Shown: positions 25,975 through 38,370 of the stretch, in pieces | How positions within the stretch are numbered: position 1 is the first letter of the stretch | Layout of the letters: the number at the start of each line of letters is the position of its first letter | Assembly (NCBI GenBank): GCA_026874595.1 | Contig: CM049314.1 | Coordinates: forward strand, 3,685,318-3,749,317 | DNA: 64,000 bases | Origin: Sipunculus nudus | Taxonomy: Eukaryota > Annelida > Sipuncula > Golfingiida > Sipunculidae | Reading direction: 5' to 3' | The notes under the pieces: model-generated | Told to the model about the DNA's origin: nothing | What the model saw: only the letters and a program-made list of their open reading frames with translations | The model's database searches: none | Translations under genes and position numbers: made by a program

Positions 25975-26334
25975 TTGATTACAATTGTGCAAAAATGACC
26001 CCTTATTGAGACATCTTTAGCCTTATTAAGCGGTAATAATTTGTTGTTACAACGAAACAAGTCAATCCAGATTTTATTCGAGTTGTAACTCTACACGATG
26101 GAAAAGTATATTAATAATACTTGTGGGAGTTTTCTGTCTTCTGATATATGTTAGATTTTAAAGAGTTTTGCATGATTAATCTTAAACAAAATTGAAACCT
26201 CGTTTTGGAACACAGAAGTTATTATACTTGCTTAATTGCATGTATTATAGTTGTACTAGTTTTGCGTGACTGACATTTTAGCTAGTTTGGTGTGTTTGAT
26301 AATCTATGCCTCAACTTTAATTATTATAATCGAG

Positions 26335-27800
26335 GCCAGTTAGAGCCTCTGACACACTCCAACTCTATAGACAGGTCAGTTAGAGCCACGGACAATCCCA
26401 TTGTATGGACAGATAAGTCAGAGTCACGGACACACTCACACTGTATAGGCAGGTCATCAGAGCCACGGACACAATCACACTCTATGGACAGGTCATTCAG
26501 AGCCACGGACAGCTCACACTGAATAGACAGGTCCGCAAGAGCAAGGGACACTCTCACTGTATGCAGCGGTCAGTCAGTGTCACGGACATATTCAAACTGT
26601 ATTAGTCACGTCAGTCATAATATCGGACATAATTACTGTATGGACGGGTCAGTCAGTGTCATGGACACATTCACACTGTATGAACAGGTCAGTAGAGCCA
26701 TCGACACACACTGTATAGACAGATCATTCCGAGCAAGGGTCACACTCACACTGCATGGACAGGTCAGTCAGAGTCAATGACACGCTCCCACTGTATGGAC
26801 AGGTCAGTCACAGCCACGGACACACACACTGTATGAGCAGGTCAGTCAGAGTCACGGACACACACACTGTATGGACAATTCAGTCAGAGTCAATGACACA
26901 CTCACACTGTATGGACAGGTCAGTCAGGGCCACGGACACACACAATGTATGGACAGGTCAGTCAGAGCCAATGACACACACTGTATGGACAGTTCATTCA
27001 GAGTCACTGACAAAATCACACGATATGGACAGGTCAGTCAGAGCCACGGACGAACTCACACTTTATGGACAGGTCAGTCAGAGTCACTGACACATTCACA
27101 CTGTATGTACAGGTCAGTTAGAGCCACGGACATATGTACACTGTATGGGTAGGTCAGTCAGAGTCACGGACACGCTCGCAGTTTGGAAAAGTTCATTCAG
27201 ATCACGGACCGCTAACACTGAATAGACAGGTCAGTCAGAGCTAGGGACCCTCACACTGTTATGATAAGTCAGTCAGAGCTACGGACATGCTGACAATGTA
27301 TGCACCGGTCAGTCAGAGTCACAAATACACACACACTGTATGGACCGGTCAGTCAGTGTAATGGATACGTTCAAACTGTGTGAACAGGTCAATAGAACCA
27401 TAATCACACACTGTATGGACAGGTCAGTCCGAGCAAGGGTCACACTCACACTGTATGGACAGGTCAGTCAGAGTCACTGACACACCATATATGGATAGGT
27501 CAGTTAGGGCGACGGACACACTCAGACAGAGTCACAAATACACACACACTGTATGAACAGGCCAGTCAGAGTCACGGACAGACTCTCACTGTATGAACAG
27601 GTCACTCAGAGCCAGGGACCCCTCACACTGAATAGACAGGTCTGTCCGAGGAAGGGTCACACTCACACTGTATCGACAAGTTAGTCAGAGTCAATGACAC
27701 ACTCACCCTGTGTGGGCAGGTGAGTCAGCGCCACGGACACACGCACACTACATGTACAGGTGATTGAGAGCCACGGACCGCTCACACTTTTCGGATAAAA
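26335..27800. repeat. ~40-bp satellite array, unit 1
   Basis: Degenerate head-to-tail copies of a unit close to tatggacaggtcagtcagag plus ccacggacacactcacactg. Units vary by a few bases in length. Because the unit length is 1 modulo 3, all three plus frames give the same ~40-residue pattern (DRSVRATDT, LYGQVSQSHGHT, WTGQSEPRTHSH). This looks protein-like but is a product of the satellite. The paralogous array lies at 45090-47890. Confidence 0.95.
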
Positions 27801-28032
27801 CAAAATTCAAAAAGCTAACAAAACTCATTGCATGTTATAATTTGTTTATGATACATTTAGATAAAGGATATCGATTTATGTTATCCCCTAAAATTAATAT
27901 ATATACCATACATAACATATTATAAAAAACATGCTCATTCTTCCGGGGCAAACAATAAGTAAAGAGTGAAAGGTATAGCTGTCAATCATTCAGAAATATA
28001 ATTACTAAAGTCAATCGCGCTACACTTCTACA

Positions 28033-28169
28033 CTACAGATTATCATATATGTGATCGGAAGATGTTTGTATACCTCCATCTGATGTTACTCTAGTCCTAG
28101 GTGAAGATTAAGGGCGTTGGTGAAATCGTTTCTTTATCCAGATGACGACTATATCGATAACAACACGGT
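28033..28169 (-). pseudogene. Relic TM/tail exon of a divergent receptor, unit 1
   Basis: A 137-bp exon-like segment. The acceptor TTTTGCCTTGCTTGTACAG ends at 28170 and the frame starts in phase 1. It reads a hydrophobic helix (VVIDIVVIWIKKR), a polar tail, one in-frame TAA after FHQRP, then SSPRTRVTSDG and the end SSDHIYDNL, followed by TAG at 28033. The unit-2 copy (47966-48102) is open where this one stops and stops where this one is open. The ancestral exon was therefore coding, and each copy decayed independently. Helix, WI-K-K/R junction and tyrosine-based tail resemble the unit-1 receptor's last exon. Confidence 0.7.
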
Positions 28170-29049
28170 CTGTACAAGCAAGGCAAAATTAGTAAACAAA
28201 AAAATGTTGTAACCACTGGTTTGTTCCAAAACTGCAGAAGTCAAATCAACGGAGTCACCTGTATGTGGTATTAAAGGTCTATATTGAGTTTTATAATAAC
28301 TTTTTTAGCTGGTAGCATTACTAAAGATGCCCAGGCGCTAACCATAAAGCTTAAGTGATCGTGATAAATATAAACTAAATGACATATGTATTATTTAAAG
28401 ATAATACAAAGTTACTTAACTGAATATCAATACAATATTCCGTTATAGTCAAGCCGTTTATACAAACACATGTATACAGGTGTACTTGTAAATGGTTGGA
28501 AGAAATGTGCCCAAAATTATTGTACTTTATTAATAGATATGTATTGCATTCATATGTTAATTTAAGACGACAAAGTGACAGCACTATACATGTGCAAACT
28601 TTGGATATAATTCCAATTCTGAGTCATTGATTGCTATAAATGCACTTTACTATCAACATGAAATTATTGCAGGACGTAAAAAATCAACGCAAATATTTCG
28701 ACGTTATTGTAGGCCAAACAGAACCGATATTCCCCATAAAGCAGGCTACAATCGTACAAGAAACTCCTTTGTCTACAGTTTTAGTAGGAAAATGTGAAAA
28801 TATAAATTTTATCAGTGACCCCACTGATAGTATACACATTGTTGAATTTTTCATTCATTTTCTCATTACTTAATAACATTTAAAAATATTAAAAGGCACG
28901 CGTCTTTGAATTCCAAGTAACAGTAAAAGCCAATGTTTTGTGGAACTTAATTATACTTAACATTATCTCAACTCTTTTTCCAGCTATACTATATTATATA
29001 CGTATTTGTTCATTACCTTGCACACATATATCAAACTAGCTTATTATTA
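28170..29049. other. Spacer, no gene supported
   Basis: The part to about 28630 parallels 48103-48560. The Ig-end relic seen in unit 2 at 48590-48690 is missing here. The rest is AT-rich without recognisable features. Confidence 0.55.
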
Positions 29050-30500
29050 AATAGATGGGGTTTCCGTGCAGATAAGAATGCTTTTTGATGTATAGAGATA
29101 AATGCAATTTCAAGGGTGTCATTTTTTAAATATACATTTCAATATATAAGGACATTCTAGGAAAATCTGTGGTTGATGGATTTTAAAAAAACCGACAGTT
29201 TATTTCAGTGAGGCGGAGATCGGAAAGCTGGTTTTGATTGAAGGGCGTACTAATATAAATCCTCTGTATTATCACATAATTGGGTGTCAATATATGCCAA
29301 GTTGGAATATTTCCGGTATAGGTCCTGTCCCGTTATTTGGTTTGAAAATAATTCCGGTGAACCTGTATTTTGCTGTCACCTCTAAGAACTGTTTTTATAG
29401 TCAGTATGATTTTGGATGACATTTCAATTAAGTCACTGTCCAGTTTGTTGGCATTTAATAATTTCCTAGAAACAAAAATATACAGGGACTTCCGTAATGT
29501 CAGTAATATACTTTGTAATGCTATCCTGCCAAGGATTATACCCAGGACATGTTTCTGGTGTACCTCCCGCATCGGTGAGCATTCGTCAGGAGAATTATTA
29601 TTAATGGGTTCGCAATATTCCTAGTAGAGCGGCAATGGAAAGATTAAGGATACAATAAGAACACATATTGTTCTAGATGGTGAGCTTGACAATGTTGAGG
29701 GAGCTTCCAAATTAAAGGACTTTCAAGTCTTGAGAGGTTTCCCCGTCCTGTTAATTACAAATCCGTGAACTCTTCACTTTTATGATGGATGTTTTGGTAA
29801 GATTTCTGGTAATCCAACTAGTTATAAACTGCACCTCTTGTGACTACATTGGGCATTGGGATTTTTATTTTGATTTTTTTTTTACATAAAACGTGGAGAT
29901 TTAGCTTAAAAACCGGTCGCCTTGCTGATTACTATACGTGATAGAATCGTCACATCAGCTAGTAATATTATTTACTTCCTGGTTAAATATTATCAATCGA
30001 ATTACATGTCAGCTATATGTGCCTACAATACTCCGGCCACTTGGCGATCGGAGAAGTGAACAGAAGTTTTGTAATTTTGTGTCGATGTGGAAATATATTG
30101 ATAAATGTGTGCACCAGTATTTTCAATTCAAAGTATGTATGCGTTTATGGGTGAATATATTTATTTTATGTATTGGGTTGTCTCATGTAGCGGTCATGTT
30201 TTCTGTGTGGCTTATCAAAGTAAATAAGAATTATACATAATTCCTTGAATGGAAGACACCTTAATGTCGCTTTGAGATGTCAAAGGCTACCAGCGTTTTT
30301 GTTGTATTCCAGTCTGAAGAGTATACGTTCACACAAACCACCATGAAATATTTATCCATCCGCCAATATTCAAATAAAAAAAAAGAAAGAAGTATATGCT
30401 TATGCATCAATATATTCATTAAACACTAAATAGAATATATTTTTTTTTCGCTTAGGGGTGTTAACATAGAGTACACGTATGTGATATATAACCAAGCATA
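29050..30500. repeat. Segmental duplication arm A (unit 2 copy)
   Basis: Paralogous to 10720-12840, shortened by several deletions. No coding region is supported; short open frames differ between the two copies. Confidence 0.8.
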
Positions 30501-31280
30501 CATAAATATTTTTCAAACAGTCATTCAACCCATCATTTCTTAGGTTTGAATTTGCAAGATTTCTTTTTATATATCAAATGTATATAGATATGAATAAACC
30601 TTTAAAATATTTAAAAAGCAACAACCCTGCATCTTTACAAACCTTTTTCTATTATTTGATAAAAATGCTCCAGATATATGCTTTACTTATTTGTGTTTTT
30701 AATTATATAAGCAAAGTATTAATCAGTTATATAAAACTGGGAAAATCTAGCAAATGAAATCAAAACATAAAGTAACCTTCCTTAATGGAAAGTTTCTTTT
30801 TATAGTAAGATGTTGCCAAAGGTGGATCCAGGATTTTGAAAAATGGGGATCCAACTCAGGACTAATGATTATCCTGAAATAAATTGTCAATAGATCCAGA
30901 AGGGGTGGGATGGGGGTCACATTATATTGTCCAAATTCCTTGAAAAAAAAATGATGAAAAGGAGCAGTTAGGACCCCCCCCCCCCCCCATATTTATGGAT
31001 CAGCCTCTGATAACAGTGCATGATAATAAACCTTTTCGCTTTGCGCATAAAGCTAATCTCTCGTAACGTTGCGGACTCGTCACGCCGATCCATCAAGTGA
31101 ACAGGAGTTTTGTTATTCTTTGTCGATGTGTAATTATATTGATAAATGTGTGCTCAAGTAGTTTGAATCAGAGTGTGTGTGTGTGAAGTATCGTTGACAG
31201 TTCTTTTTATGCATTAAGTTGTCTCATATAGCGCTCTTGTTTGTGTGTGTCTTATCAAGGAATATGTATGAATATATATA
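30501..31280. other. Spacer with a second partial copy of arm A
   Basis: 31020-31260 repeats part of arm A (gtgaacaggagttttgt, tatattgataaatgtgtgc). A C run lies at 30974-30988. No gene seen. The TM exon expected here for the unit-2 receptor was not found. Confidence 0.55.
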
Positions 31281-31695
31281 TGTAAACGGGTGAAAATAGA
31301 ATCCAGGCCCGAATGTGGGTGCGATCCCGTAACCTGTGACACACAAGTCAGACGTTCTACCGCTTCGCTAATAAAGCAAGCTTCACTAGCAAGGCCAATA
31401 GGAACGGTTTGTGTGTCCAGTAACATTCACCCCCTCTCCGCGAGCGTTCTGTGCCCAGAAGCTGGGAATCTATCCCAGGGATCACACTAGTGAACTGGGT
31501 GGGGCATTATGTCACGACACCAACTCCCCGGATCCCACCGCTGCCACTATTGTAACGGGTGAAAATAGAATCCAGGCCCGAATGTGGGTTCGAACCCGTT
31601 ACCTGTGACACACAAGTTAGACGTTCTACCGCTTCCCTAATAAAGAAAGCTTCATTAGAAAGGCCAGTTGGAATGCTTTTGTCTGTCCGTTTACA
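31281..31695 (-). mobile_element. TRIM-like miniature LTR element with tRNA-like LTRs, copy A
   Basis: Two direct repeats of exactly 145 bp (31281-31425 and 31551-31695) flank a 125-bp interior. Read on the minus strand, LTRs start TGT and end ACA. The interior begins with a primer-binding-site-like TAGTGGCAGCGGTGGGATCC (31549-31530), complementary to the 3' end of a tRNA-Leu type as I recall it, with one mismatch. It ends with a purine tract (GGAGAGGGGGTGAA, 31439-31426) against the next LTR. Inside each LTR is a tRNA-like segment: A box TAGCGAAGCGG (31370-31360) and B box GGGTTCGAACCC (31597-31586). No coding capacity. TATA flanks on both sides could be the target duplication but lie in simple sequence. 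Confidence 0.75.
31530..31549 (-). other. tRNA-Leu-like primer binding site of TRIM copy A
   Basis: Lies two bases inside the LTR and reads TAGTGGCAGCGGTGGGATCC. Copy B has TGGTGTCAGAAGTGGAATCC at 34068-34049. Both look like complements of two different tRNA-Leu isoacceptor 3' ends. The tRNA identity is recalled, not searched. Confidence 0.6.
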
Positions 31696-31804
31696 TATAT
31701 ATGCTTTGTTATGTTTACTTAAATCCTACTTAAATGCTCCTGATATTATTAAGGGATAACATATAACTAGACTACACAGTGAATCATATCAAATGTTCAC
31801 CTAC

Positions 31805-33436
31805 CTTCCAATCTGAGCTTCTTCATGACTTCTCCTTCACCATTATTTGCAGAGCAGCAGTATATCCCAGGCGCTGAAACGACCAGTCTTCGGGAGTTTT
31901 GCTTAATGAACGGATTCGGCAAATATGTGTGTTCCTTGCCACTGGGTTCCTTTATAATGATCGTCGGTGGTGGGTCTCCTGAGGCCTGACATTCGATAAC
32001 AGACAGGGCCTGGCTCGTAACTTTAAAATGCTGAATGTTAGGAATTGTGCATTTAGGTAAAGTCGTATATTTTGCCATGAAGCTCCGCCATGTTGTCGTA
32101 TTCTTTTGAGTTATTCCTTTGACCATCATATTCGCTGGAGAAGCGCATTGGAAAAATGTTCCAGATGTTGTTGTTGGTTCATTAAGAATGAGTAGGTCCA
32201 GGCCCGTGTGTTGGCATCCACAATATAACGGATTGTCATGAAAATATACTAGAAGCTGTTGATTTGGTGGGAGTATTTTCGGAACGAAAATGAGTTTGTT
32301 TGATTCGAAACTTAGAGTTTTCAAATTGATGCAGTTTTTTTAAGCAAACAGTAGGAATGTTATGTAATCCACAGTTCTTAAAACTAAGATGTTCTAAATT
32401 TCATTCATAGTCTGGAAGAATAAGATCGCCTGTCAGGAGTATCAAGGGGTTTCCACTTAGATCCAACGACTTTACAGTAGGGTAGAGACGAGACAATGCA
32501 GAAGGATATGTGATTATTTTATTATTGAAGAGAATGATTTTTAAGGATGTTGCTCCTGTGGTTAAACGCTGTCTAGGGTTTACAAGTCTTATTAGTGTGC
32601 TATTATCAACAGTTATCGTAGAAAGTGATGGCAAGCAGATGATGAAATCCATTGGTAAATCTTTGATTTCAAGTTTCTGCAGGGTCAGTGTGTCCAAAGA
32701 TGACAAGCCACAAAATGTGTCATCCTCAATACTGATAATCTTTCAGCTTACAGTTGACGATGTTAGCTGTGGCATATCGAAATGAATCTTCATCTTCGAA
32801 AGATGACCAAGATCTTCAACGCCAATTATAAGTTTGCTTAGTTTAGGGAAATGTTTGAATATATTTTCAGGCACTCGTTTGACAAATCGAAACTTGAAAT
32901 CGATTTCCAAAGTACATAAGTCTCCTAAGCCAGATAACAGACCGTCTTCGGTGATTTCCAAGGGGTTACCTAGTAATACTAGTCGCGTTAGTTTGTCAAA
33001 GAGGCTGAATGCTCCTGGGTGAACTGTTTTTAAATTGCTGAACTCTATTCCTAGCACCCTCATTGACTTGGGTCTCTCAGATGTGGCAAACGTCGTGTTC
33101 CGTAGGACGGGCAAATTACTATTGATCAATCGCAAGGCACTTACGGAAGGATAGCAGTTTGTATTTGAGGTTTTTAATGATGAGGTACCTGGCGTTGTAA
33201 GGTATATTTTGGTGCGTTGTCTGAGTTAAATTCTAGCATAATACACTAATATGCCAGCAGCTTCATTGGTTTGGACAACTGCTGTTTGATGTTACCAGCT
33301 TGATGGTTAACAGCACAGTGATTAACGCCGGATACAAGAGACCTTTCCTGCAATACGAAATAAAAACATCCCTAATATCATATACAGCAGGATTCTTATC
33401 GGTACCCGGCAATATTTTGGAAACTGACCTGGTCAT
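31805..33436 (-). pseudogene. LRR-Ig receptor pseudogene, unit 2
   Basis: Collinear with the unit-1 ectodomain exons, from the ATG (33436-33434) through the 81-nt intron to the same phase-1 donor (GAAG|GTAGGTG at 31805). Disabling changes: a net deletion of about 92 bp near 33160 that removes the end of LRRNT and the first LRR; TGA at 32745-32743 (GGA to TGA); TGA at 32403-32401 (TGT to TGA, a cysteine codon); and a one-base insertion in a T run near 32335-32342. Domains are otherwise recognisable, including LRRCT (NPLYCGCQ) and Ig (YCCSANNGEG). No downstream TM exon was found. The high similarity to units 1 and 3 implies recent inactivation. Confidence 0.92.
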
Positions 33437-33840
33437 GCATTGTTATGCTTTATATTTTAAGTTAAAATGAAAAAAAGAGTTTTTCAGTTATAACAGTTTC
33501 TAATATTATGATTCCTATGGTCAAAATAAGATCTCCTCACGTCAGGCATTTAGATTTATCAGGTAAGTTGCATTAAAACTTTTTTTATAACGGCTTGCAA
33601 AGTTAAAGTGGCAATTTCCACTCGCTCAAATGCTTGGAGAGTACATCAGTGAGTATGATTTTTAATTTGTCATGTTATCTTTTGACACCATTGGGTATCG
33701 TAAACAATGCACTTGCATTCATTTTTTACACAGAAGTTCGGGGATACTAATTTAGTTTATAGATATATCTATTAAATTATCAGGTTATATCTTATAACAT
33801 GATGCGAATAAATATCATAATCAGAATATTATGGACAATA
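33437..33840. repeat. Start of arm B, unit 2 copy
   Basis: Matches 16862-17230 and 53203-53590 (for example ttcctatggtcaaaataagatct), then is cut off at the TRIM element. No gene. Confidence 0.7.
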
Positions 33841-34370
<530 letters not shown>

Positions 34371-35325
34371 AGGAGTCACCGGTGGGTTAAACACATAACT
34401 TCAGGTCCTCAAAACTACTAATTACAAACATTCATTTCAAGTTATTTATATGAATAAATTTTCGATTGCCCATTTGAAATTTCGGGAAAACGGATTTTTG
34501 GAAAAACTCGGTTAGGTAAATGTAGCTTTTCTGTAATAAGGACACCTATCATTGCCGAGACCTGGATATAAAACTTCAACAGGGAATAATATTAAATTGG
34601 TTTATATAAGCTATAAAAGGAAATTATCTACCCATTCTTAACAGTAGGGATCCTACCAGGGTATCTGAGGATCTAATTTCACCTGGCAAAACACATGATC
34701 ATAGTTTGCCCTTTGTCCTTGGAAAGTTGGTATTCATCTGTGAGATGTCATGTTTAGCCAGCCCGTATACAAAAAGGATGATTTAGTATACTTTCTCTAT
34801 TTGCCTGCACATTGCGCATAGTATTAATGGGTTCCTCCACAGCTCGTTTAGTATCGTTTAAATGTCTTGTATGGAAGTTTCTATGTAAAATTTGCGATAA
34901 ATGACACAAAAAATGTATTGCATGCCTAAGCTCATATACCTTCAGTTGCTTGTTAAGTAAGTAATCCAGTGTGATGCTATAAAGTATTCGTTTAAATGTT
35001 CAAAAGACGGAGTTTTTCATTTTTTTTGTAAGCACATCATAGGATATAATGTTCGCTCCATATGACTGCTTGAATGTACAGGTCACAGATTTATATTATT
35101 TAACATGCCGTGCTGCATTCTTCCCTAACAACTACATACTTATTTATATAGTCCTAATTTCTATTGTCCTTAGCGTCTTTTTTTCGAGCCTTTACTCTTG
35201 ATTTTACTTCCCGGTAAAGCGTTGTCTCCTTTAATTAGACAGGTCTGTTTCTTTCGTGTTTGTGCTCTAGGTTTACTTCCCGGTCATCGGGACCTCCTGT
35301 AATAAGGCATATTCAGCTTTTATAA
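34371..35325. repeat. Segmental duplication arm C (unit 2)
   Basis: Matches 61546-62360 to the base at which the retroelement begins (ttcagcttttataac at 35311-35325 and 62346-62360). The first ~500 bp also match 18880-19400 and 55280-55800. No gene. Confidence 0.8.
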
Positions 35326-35326
35326 C

Positions 35327-36255
35327 AAAAACTCAAAGTTTTGATGTTACTCAACACATAAGACTTGTCCCACCTTTTCAAGAAAAAGAGGTTGATAAAT
35401 ATTTCTTAAACTTTGAGAAGGTAGCTGAAAATTAAAAATGGCCTAAGGGAAATTGGACTATGCTGTTACAAAGTGTATTGACTGGCAAGGCCAGAGAAAT
35501 TTATACAGAGCTTTCCGCAGAAGCTACTGCTGACCATGGCCTGGTAAAACGGTTAATCCTAAAAGGTTATGAGTTAGTTCCAGAGGCTTGCCGCCAGAAA
35601 TTTAGAAATTGGGAAAAGCACAAAGAACAGACCTACGTCGAATTTGATGGGAAAAAAGAGCAGTTGTGTGATCACTGGTGTAGTTCTAAAAATGTAATGA
35701 AAAGTTGACAATTTGCGCCAGTTGATTTTGCTTGAAGAATTTAAGCGCTGCATTAACGCAGATGTTAAAACTTTTCTTGATGAGAAAAGTCATGAAACAC
35801 TTGACATTGCTGCTGAATTAGCTGATGATTATTCATTAACATACAAAATGTCCTTTACTAGCAAATCAAACCAGACATTCACAAACGAGAATGCAAATCA
35901 GTATGGTCAAAAGAATTTTAAAGCGCAGTCACCCAGTACTTATAGTCCTGATAGTTCAGCAAAGTCCATTGCTACATCTCAGTCCACGTCCACTGTGTCT
36001 AATTCTAACCAAGGCCAGCCATTTTCAAAGAAAATCTGTAATTACTGCGAGAAGGAAGGTCATCTAATATCTGACTGCTGGAAACTTGCGAATAAACCAA
36101 ATAGCAAACCTTCTGGGTTTGTTTCAAAATCTATGCATAGCATAATGCAAGAGCAAGGCTCTATTCCTGTAAATAAGGGGTACAGCTCCTTTACTGACTC
36201 TGGTAAAGAGTTTGATGCTACGCAGGCCAAAGTGCCGTCTGAATCTAAAGAATAA
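35327..36255 (+). pseudogene. gag: Retrotransposon gag remnant with CCHC zinc knuckle
   Basis: Capsid-like sequence begins without a start (IRLVPPFQEKEVDKYF). There is a TAA at 35433-35435 and a frame change near 35705. It continues through a polar linker to CNYCEKEGHLISDC (36040-36081), a C-x2-C-x4-H-x4-C nucleic-acid-binding knuckle. The frame ends at 36253-36255. The gag protein would package element RNA. This copy cannot be translated as one product. Confidence 0.85.
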
Positions 36256-37000
36256 TCCGTAGCCTGCGGGGTAAAAACCTCAGTTGATTCCTGTGAGGAA
36301 TATAATAAGGCTAGGTTTTATCAAGACTCCTGCGAGGAGTATTCTCTGGATAAGGCTAAGTCCCTTTACAACTCTTGCGAGAGTATTTTAAATGAGGCCA
36401 GGTCCTCTTATGACAAACAAAAGTTTGTTTCTGCTGAGGGAAATTCCTCTGTTGACTCCCATGAGGAGTTTGATGATAAACAGGATGGCGATTCCTTTTA
36501 TGACTCTGAGAAAGAGTTTATGACTGAAACTATCAATGTCCGTTCTTTGCTTGATGAAGCTGAGGTAGTAGATTCCTCTCCTGACTCTGAAATTGAGCCA
36601 TTCATACATGATGGTTTTGTATCACTTTCAAGTGATTTTTCAGATTCTACCCCTATTAGAATTCGAGGGACACTGGTTCAGGCCAGACTCTCATGTTAGC
36701 AAACACTTTGCCATTTTCTTAAAGGTCTTTTACTGGTTCAAATGCACTTGTTTATGGTGCGTTTTCAGACAAGCACACTTCAGTTCCGCTTCACAGTATC
36801 CCCTTAAAGTCAGATTTGATTTCTGGGAATATTACTGTGGGCATAAGAACTACTTTACCCTTTAAGGTAATTCAGTTGCTACTAGGCAATGATGTTGCAG
36901 GTGACAAAGTACAGCCTGTACCAATAGTGACAGAAAAGCCGTCACTTGATCAGGACATTAATCCGGAAAGTCAGGAAATTTCTGGTTTGTATCCATTATG
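36256..37000 (+). pseudogene. Gag-pol spacer and aspartic protease remnant
   Basis: An acidic spacer with repeated DSxEE/E-type blocks leads to RDTGSGQTLML; the catalytic DTG codons lie at 36669-36677. The frame then breaks (TAA soon after) and resumes around 36816 with the flap-side sequence (LLLGNDVAGDKVQP). The minus-strand relative at 60262-61011 is open across this domain but has DTS in place of DTG. Confidence 0.75.
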
Positions 37001-38370
37001 TGTTGTAACTAGATCTATGGCCAAGAGAAACACACATGAGGATAATGGTCCAAATAATAACATTCTGGGAGTCACTAGTGAATCGTCTAATGACTCGCCG
37101 TACAGCATGCAGCATTCTCAAGGTCAGAACTTATCGCGGAACAGCATCAGGACCCTGATATTTCATGTTTGTTTCCCAGGGCAGTTTCTAAAGATGAACT
37201 GTCACAGAACCCTGTTTGCTTCTATGTTAAAAATGGAGTGCTTATGCGTAAATGGCGACCATCTGATGTATGCGCTGATGATGAGTGGGCCATCAAACAT
37301 CAAATAGTAATGCCCAAAAGCGTTCATAATGAAATTCTAAACATGGCAAATGAGACTCCTTTGTCTGGCCATTTAGGTATAAATGAAACTTATCAGAAAG
37401 TTAGTACACACTTGTATTGGCGTAACCCCAGAAAGATGTTGTACAATATTGTAAATCATGCTATATGCTAGATGCTAGGCAAGCCCAATCAGAATCCTCC
37501 TAAGGTCCTATTTAGGCCTATTCCTGCGGTCGAGGAACCATTTAGTATGATTATTGTTGATTGTGTTGGACCACTGCCCAAAACAAAATCTGGACATGAA
37601 TACTTGCTGACAATTATGTGCGCATCTACCAGGTTCCCTTAGGCAATACCATTGCGCAAAATTAATGCCAAAAGTGTTGTCAAAGCTCTGACCAAGTTTT
37701 TTATAACGTTTGGATTACCAAAATCCGCCCAGTCTGACCAAGGGTCTAATTTTATGTCGGCCTTATTCCAAGAAGTTATCCTCTATCTAGGTCTAAAACA
37801 GTACAGCTCTTCACCATACCATCCTGAAAGTCAGGGCGCCTTCGAGCATTTTCACCCGACATTAAAAAACATGATCCGAACTTATAGGAATCCACCTATT
37901 GCTGTTTGCTGCCAGAGAATCCTTTTTAAGAGTCCTTGGGTTTCAGTCCCTTTGAACTAGTTTTTGGACACTCAGTTCGCGGACCATTGAAACTGCTTAA
38001 AGAAAAAACTCTTGGTGAAAATCCTGATACTCTTAGTTTACTGCAGTATGTCTTAGACATTCGCACTAAACTACACAATGCTTGTGAGATTGCAAAGTCA
38101 AATCTAAAATCTGCACAAAGTAAAATGAAAGTATGACAAGCACACTGTAAGTAGGACGTTTGAGCCTGATGAAAAGGTTCTTGCCTTACTTCCCATCCCT
38201 TGCAGACCTTTGCAAGCTAGGTATTTTGGTCCTTATATTGTTGACATGAAAGTCAGTGATTTAAATTACATATTGTTGACACCACATAGGGGTAAGAAAA
38301 AACAGCTGTGCCATGTTAACATGCTGAAACTATATTATGACAGAAATAGCACATCAGATGTTGTACATAA
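37001..38370 (+). pseudogene. Integrase remnant (HHCC, DDE core, GPY/F) upstream of RT
   Basis: An H-H zinc-finger half (HLGINETYQKV) is followed by a damaged CxxC. The core has IVDCVGPLP (first D), SDQGSNF (second D) and ESQGAFEHF (E), and then GFSPFELVFGH. The C-terminal FGPYIV matches the GPY/F module. It is broken into at least four frames (stops near 37469, 37641, 37960 and 38136). The GPY/F part is in one frame with the RT that follows. Confidence 0.85.

Noticed and set aside
31281-31425. A genuine tRNA gene on the minus strand
   Set aside because: A and B boxes are present, but the acceptor and anticodon stems do not pair properly. The unit is part of a 145-bp repeat that fits an LTR.
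37169-37471. Treating the integrase-before-RT order as a rearrangement or chimera
   Set aside because: The GPY/F end of integrase and the RT start share one open frame (38210-39136), and the independent inverted copy has the same order up to its truncation.
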